DNA of 57,538 bases from Chloroflexota bacterium (GTDB lineage Bacteria; Chloroflexota; Limnocylindria; Limnocylindrales; CSP1-4): positions 1-57,538 of the forward strand of contig PMYK01000041.1 of assembly GCA_003171255.1 (NCBI GenBank), in the 5' to 3' direction. The notes below the pieces were generated by a model, which was not told where the DNA came from, did no database searches, and saw only the letters and a program-made list of their open reading frames with translations. Positions 56,714 to 57,538 of this stretch are shown in pieces. Both the position numbers and the translations under genes were made by a program. The stretch's first letter is position 1, and each line of letters begins with the position of its first letter.

Positions 56714-57538
56714 TCAGCGCCCTGCCGCAGCGGGCTGGGCCACTCCGCACTCGTCCGCCAGCGCGGCCGCCTTGTTAGTCCGCTCCCATGGGAAGTCGTG
56801 GTCGGTCCGGCCGAAGTGGCCGTACGCGGCCGTGGGCTGGTAGATCGGCCGGCGCAAGTCCAGCGCCTCGATGATCCTCGACGGACGCAGGTCGAAGTGC
56901 TTGGCGATTGCCGCCAGGATCTTCTCGTCCGGAACCTTCTCGGTGCCGTATGTCTCGATCGACACGGACACGGGACGGGCGACGCCAATGGTGTAGGCCA
57001 GCTCGATCTCGAACCGATCGGCGAGGCCGGCGGCAACCACATTCTTCGCCACCCACCGGGCGGCGTAGGCGGCCGAGCGGTCCACCTTCGTCGGGTCCTT
57101 GCCCGAGAATGCGCCACCGCCGTGGCGAGCCATGCCACCGTATGTGTCGACGATGATCTTGCGGCCGGTCAGGCCCGCGTCGCCCATCGGGCCGCCGATG
57201 ACAAACCGGCCCGTGGCGTTGACGTGCATGACGGGATCCTTGGCCCGCAACTCCGCCGGGATGATCGGCATGATCACGGACTCGATGATGTCGGAGCGGA
57301 GCTTCTCGATGAGGACGTCGGGGTCGTGCTGCGCCGCAACGACCACGTTGGCAACGCGTTTGGGCACGCCGTGGTGGTACTCCACGGTGACCTGCGTCTT
57401 GCCATCGGGGCGGAGATACGGCAACTGGCCACTCTTGCGGACTTCCGCAAGCCGACGGGCCAGCCGGTGGGCAAGCGCGATCGGCAGCGGCATGAGTTCC
57501 GGCGTCTCGCGGCAGGCGTAGCCGACCATCATTCCCTG
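56714..57538 (-). CDS. metK: S-adenosylmethionine synthetase (partial)
   Basis: The frame is open from the right edge of the window to 56714 (about 274 codons), lacking the N-terminal third. It has [39 protein letters not shown] and the signature [18 protein letters not shown], all diagnostic of MetK, then [10 protein letters not shown] near the end. The enzyme makes SAM from methionine and ATP, which the several methyltransferases of this window use. It ends 7 bp before manC and is probably co-transcribed with it. Confidence 0.96.
   Translation of the reverse strand, partial: QGMMVGYACRETPELMPLPIALAHRLARRLAEVRKSGQLPYLRPDGKTQVTVEYHHGVPKRVANVVVAAQHDPDVLIEKLRSDIIESVIMPIIPAELRAKDPVMHVNATGRFVIGGPMGDAGLTGRKIIVDTYGGMARHGGGAFSGKDPTKVDRSAAYAARWVAKNVVAAGLADRFEIELAYTIGVARPVSVSIETYGTEKVPDEKILAAIAKHFDLRPSRIIEALDLRRPIYQPTAAYGHFGRTDHDFPWERTNKAAALADECGVAQPAAAGR

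Noticed and set aside
56707-57138. N-terminal extension of manC in the track ORF
   Set aside because: It lies inside metK in another frame and is Arg/Ser/Thr-rich; ManC homology and a ribosome site begin at GTG 56706.

Overview
The window is GC-rich, densely packed bacterial DNA. The organism is not certain. The sequence style (stop/start overlaps, many GTG/TTG starts, ARLLDTR-type secreted repeats, an isolated ThrH, a compact acc/fab cluster) would suit an uncultured soil or freshwater Chloroflexota-like lineage. That placement is inference; no rRNA or tRNA is present to test it.

Region 1 (1-29.5 kb) is a surface-polysaccharide locus. It has an ABC-2 exporter pair (Wzm/Wzt type), an O-antigen-ligase-like membrane protein, about ten glycosyltransferases (GT4, GT2, GT8-like, CgeB-like, DUF1972), three methyltransferases, a PLP sugar aminotransferase and nucleotide-sugar enzymes (UDP-glucose/GDP-mannose dehydrogenase, Fcl, RmlD-like, Gmd, Rmd, an atypical epimerase). 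A secreted GH18 protein with nearly identical 381-bp repeats runs off the left edge. A decayed N-terminal gmd fragment lies beside the fcl locus, while an intact gmd sits 15 kb away next to rmd. The locus is a mosaic of blocks on both strands. A DUF3048 protein and a perfect 15-bp hairpin terminator close it.

Region 2 (29.6-42.1 kb, minus strand) is one compact run of 14 genes, mostly with 1-4 bp overlaps: lysC, birA, an ECF sigma factor, a membrane protein in the anti-sigma position, accD, accA, a BCCP-like protein lacking the biotinyl lysine, accC, fabZ, a metallophosphoesterase, fabF, accB, fabH, fabG. It covers malonyl-CoA formation, biotinylation of the carrier and most of the elongation cycle; acpP, fabD and an enoyl reductase are not in the window. 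The lysine-less carrier resembles in principle the plant BADC regulators of acetyl-CoA carboxylase and is the most interesting single gene here.

Region 3 (42.2-53.9 kb) holds a dienelactone hydrolase, two tandem paralogous acidic proteins of unknown function built from four copies of one domain, threonine-pathway genes (thrH, thrC, hom), a GT87-like membrane protein, trpS, an AI-2E-family membrane protein with a hexapeptide-repeat tail, a proline/threonine-rich lipoprotein with a duplicated tail remnant, and a small SWIM zinc-finger protein.

Region 4 (54.1-57.5 kb, minus strand) is a partial metK followed by manC and a phosphohexomutase. The last two probably supply GDP-mannose to Gmd, Fcl and Rmd in region 1.

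A recurring signal is a TANACT-like -10 hexamer 6-9 nt before a start codon, which suggests leaderless transcripts.
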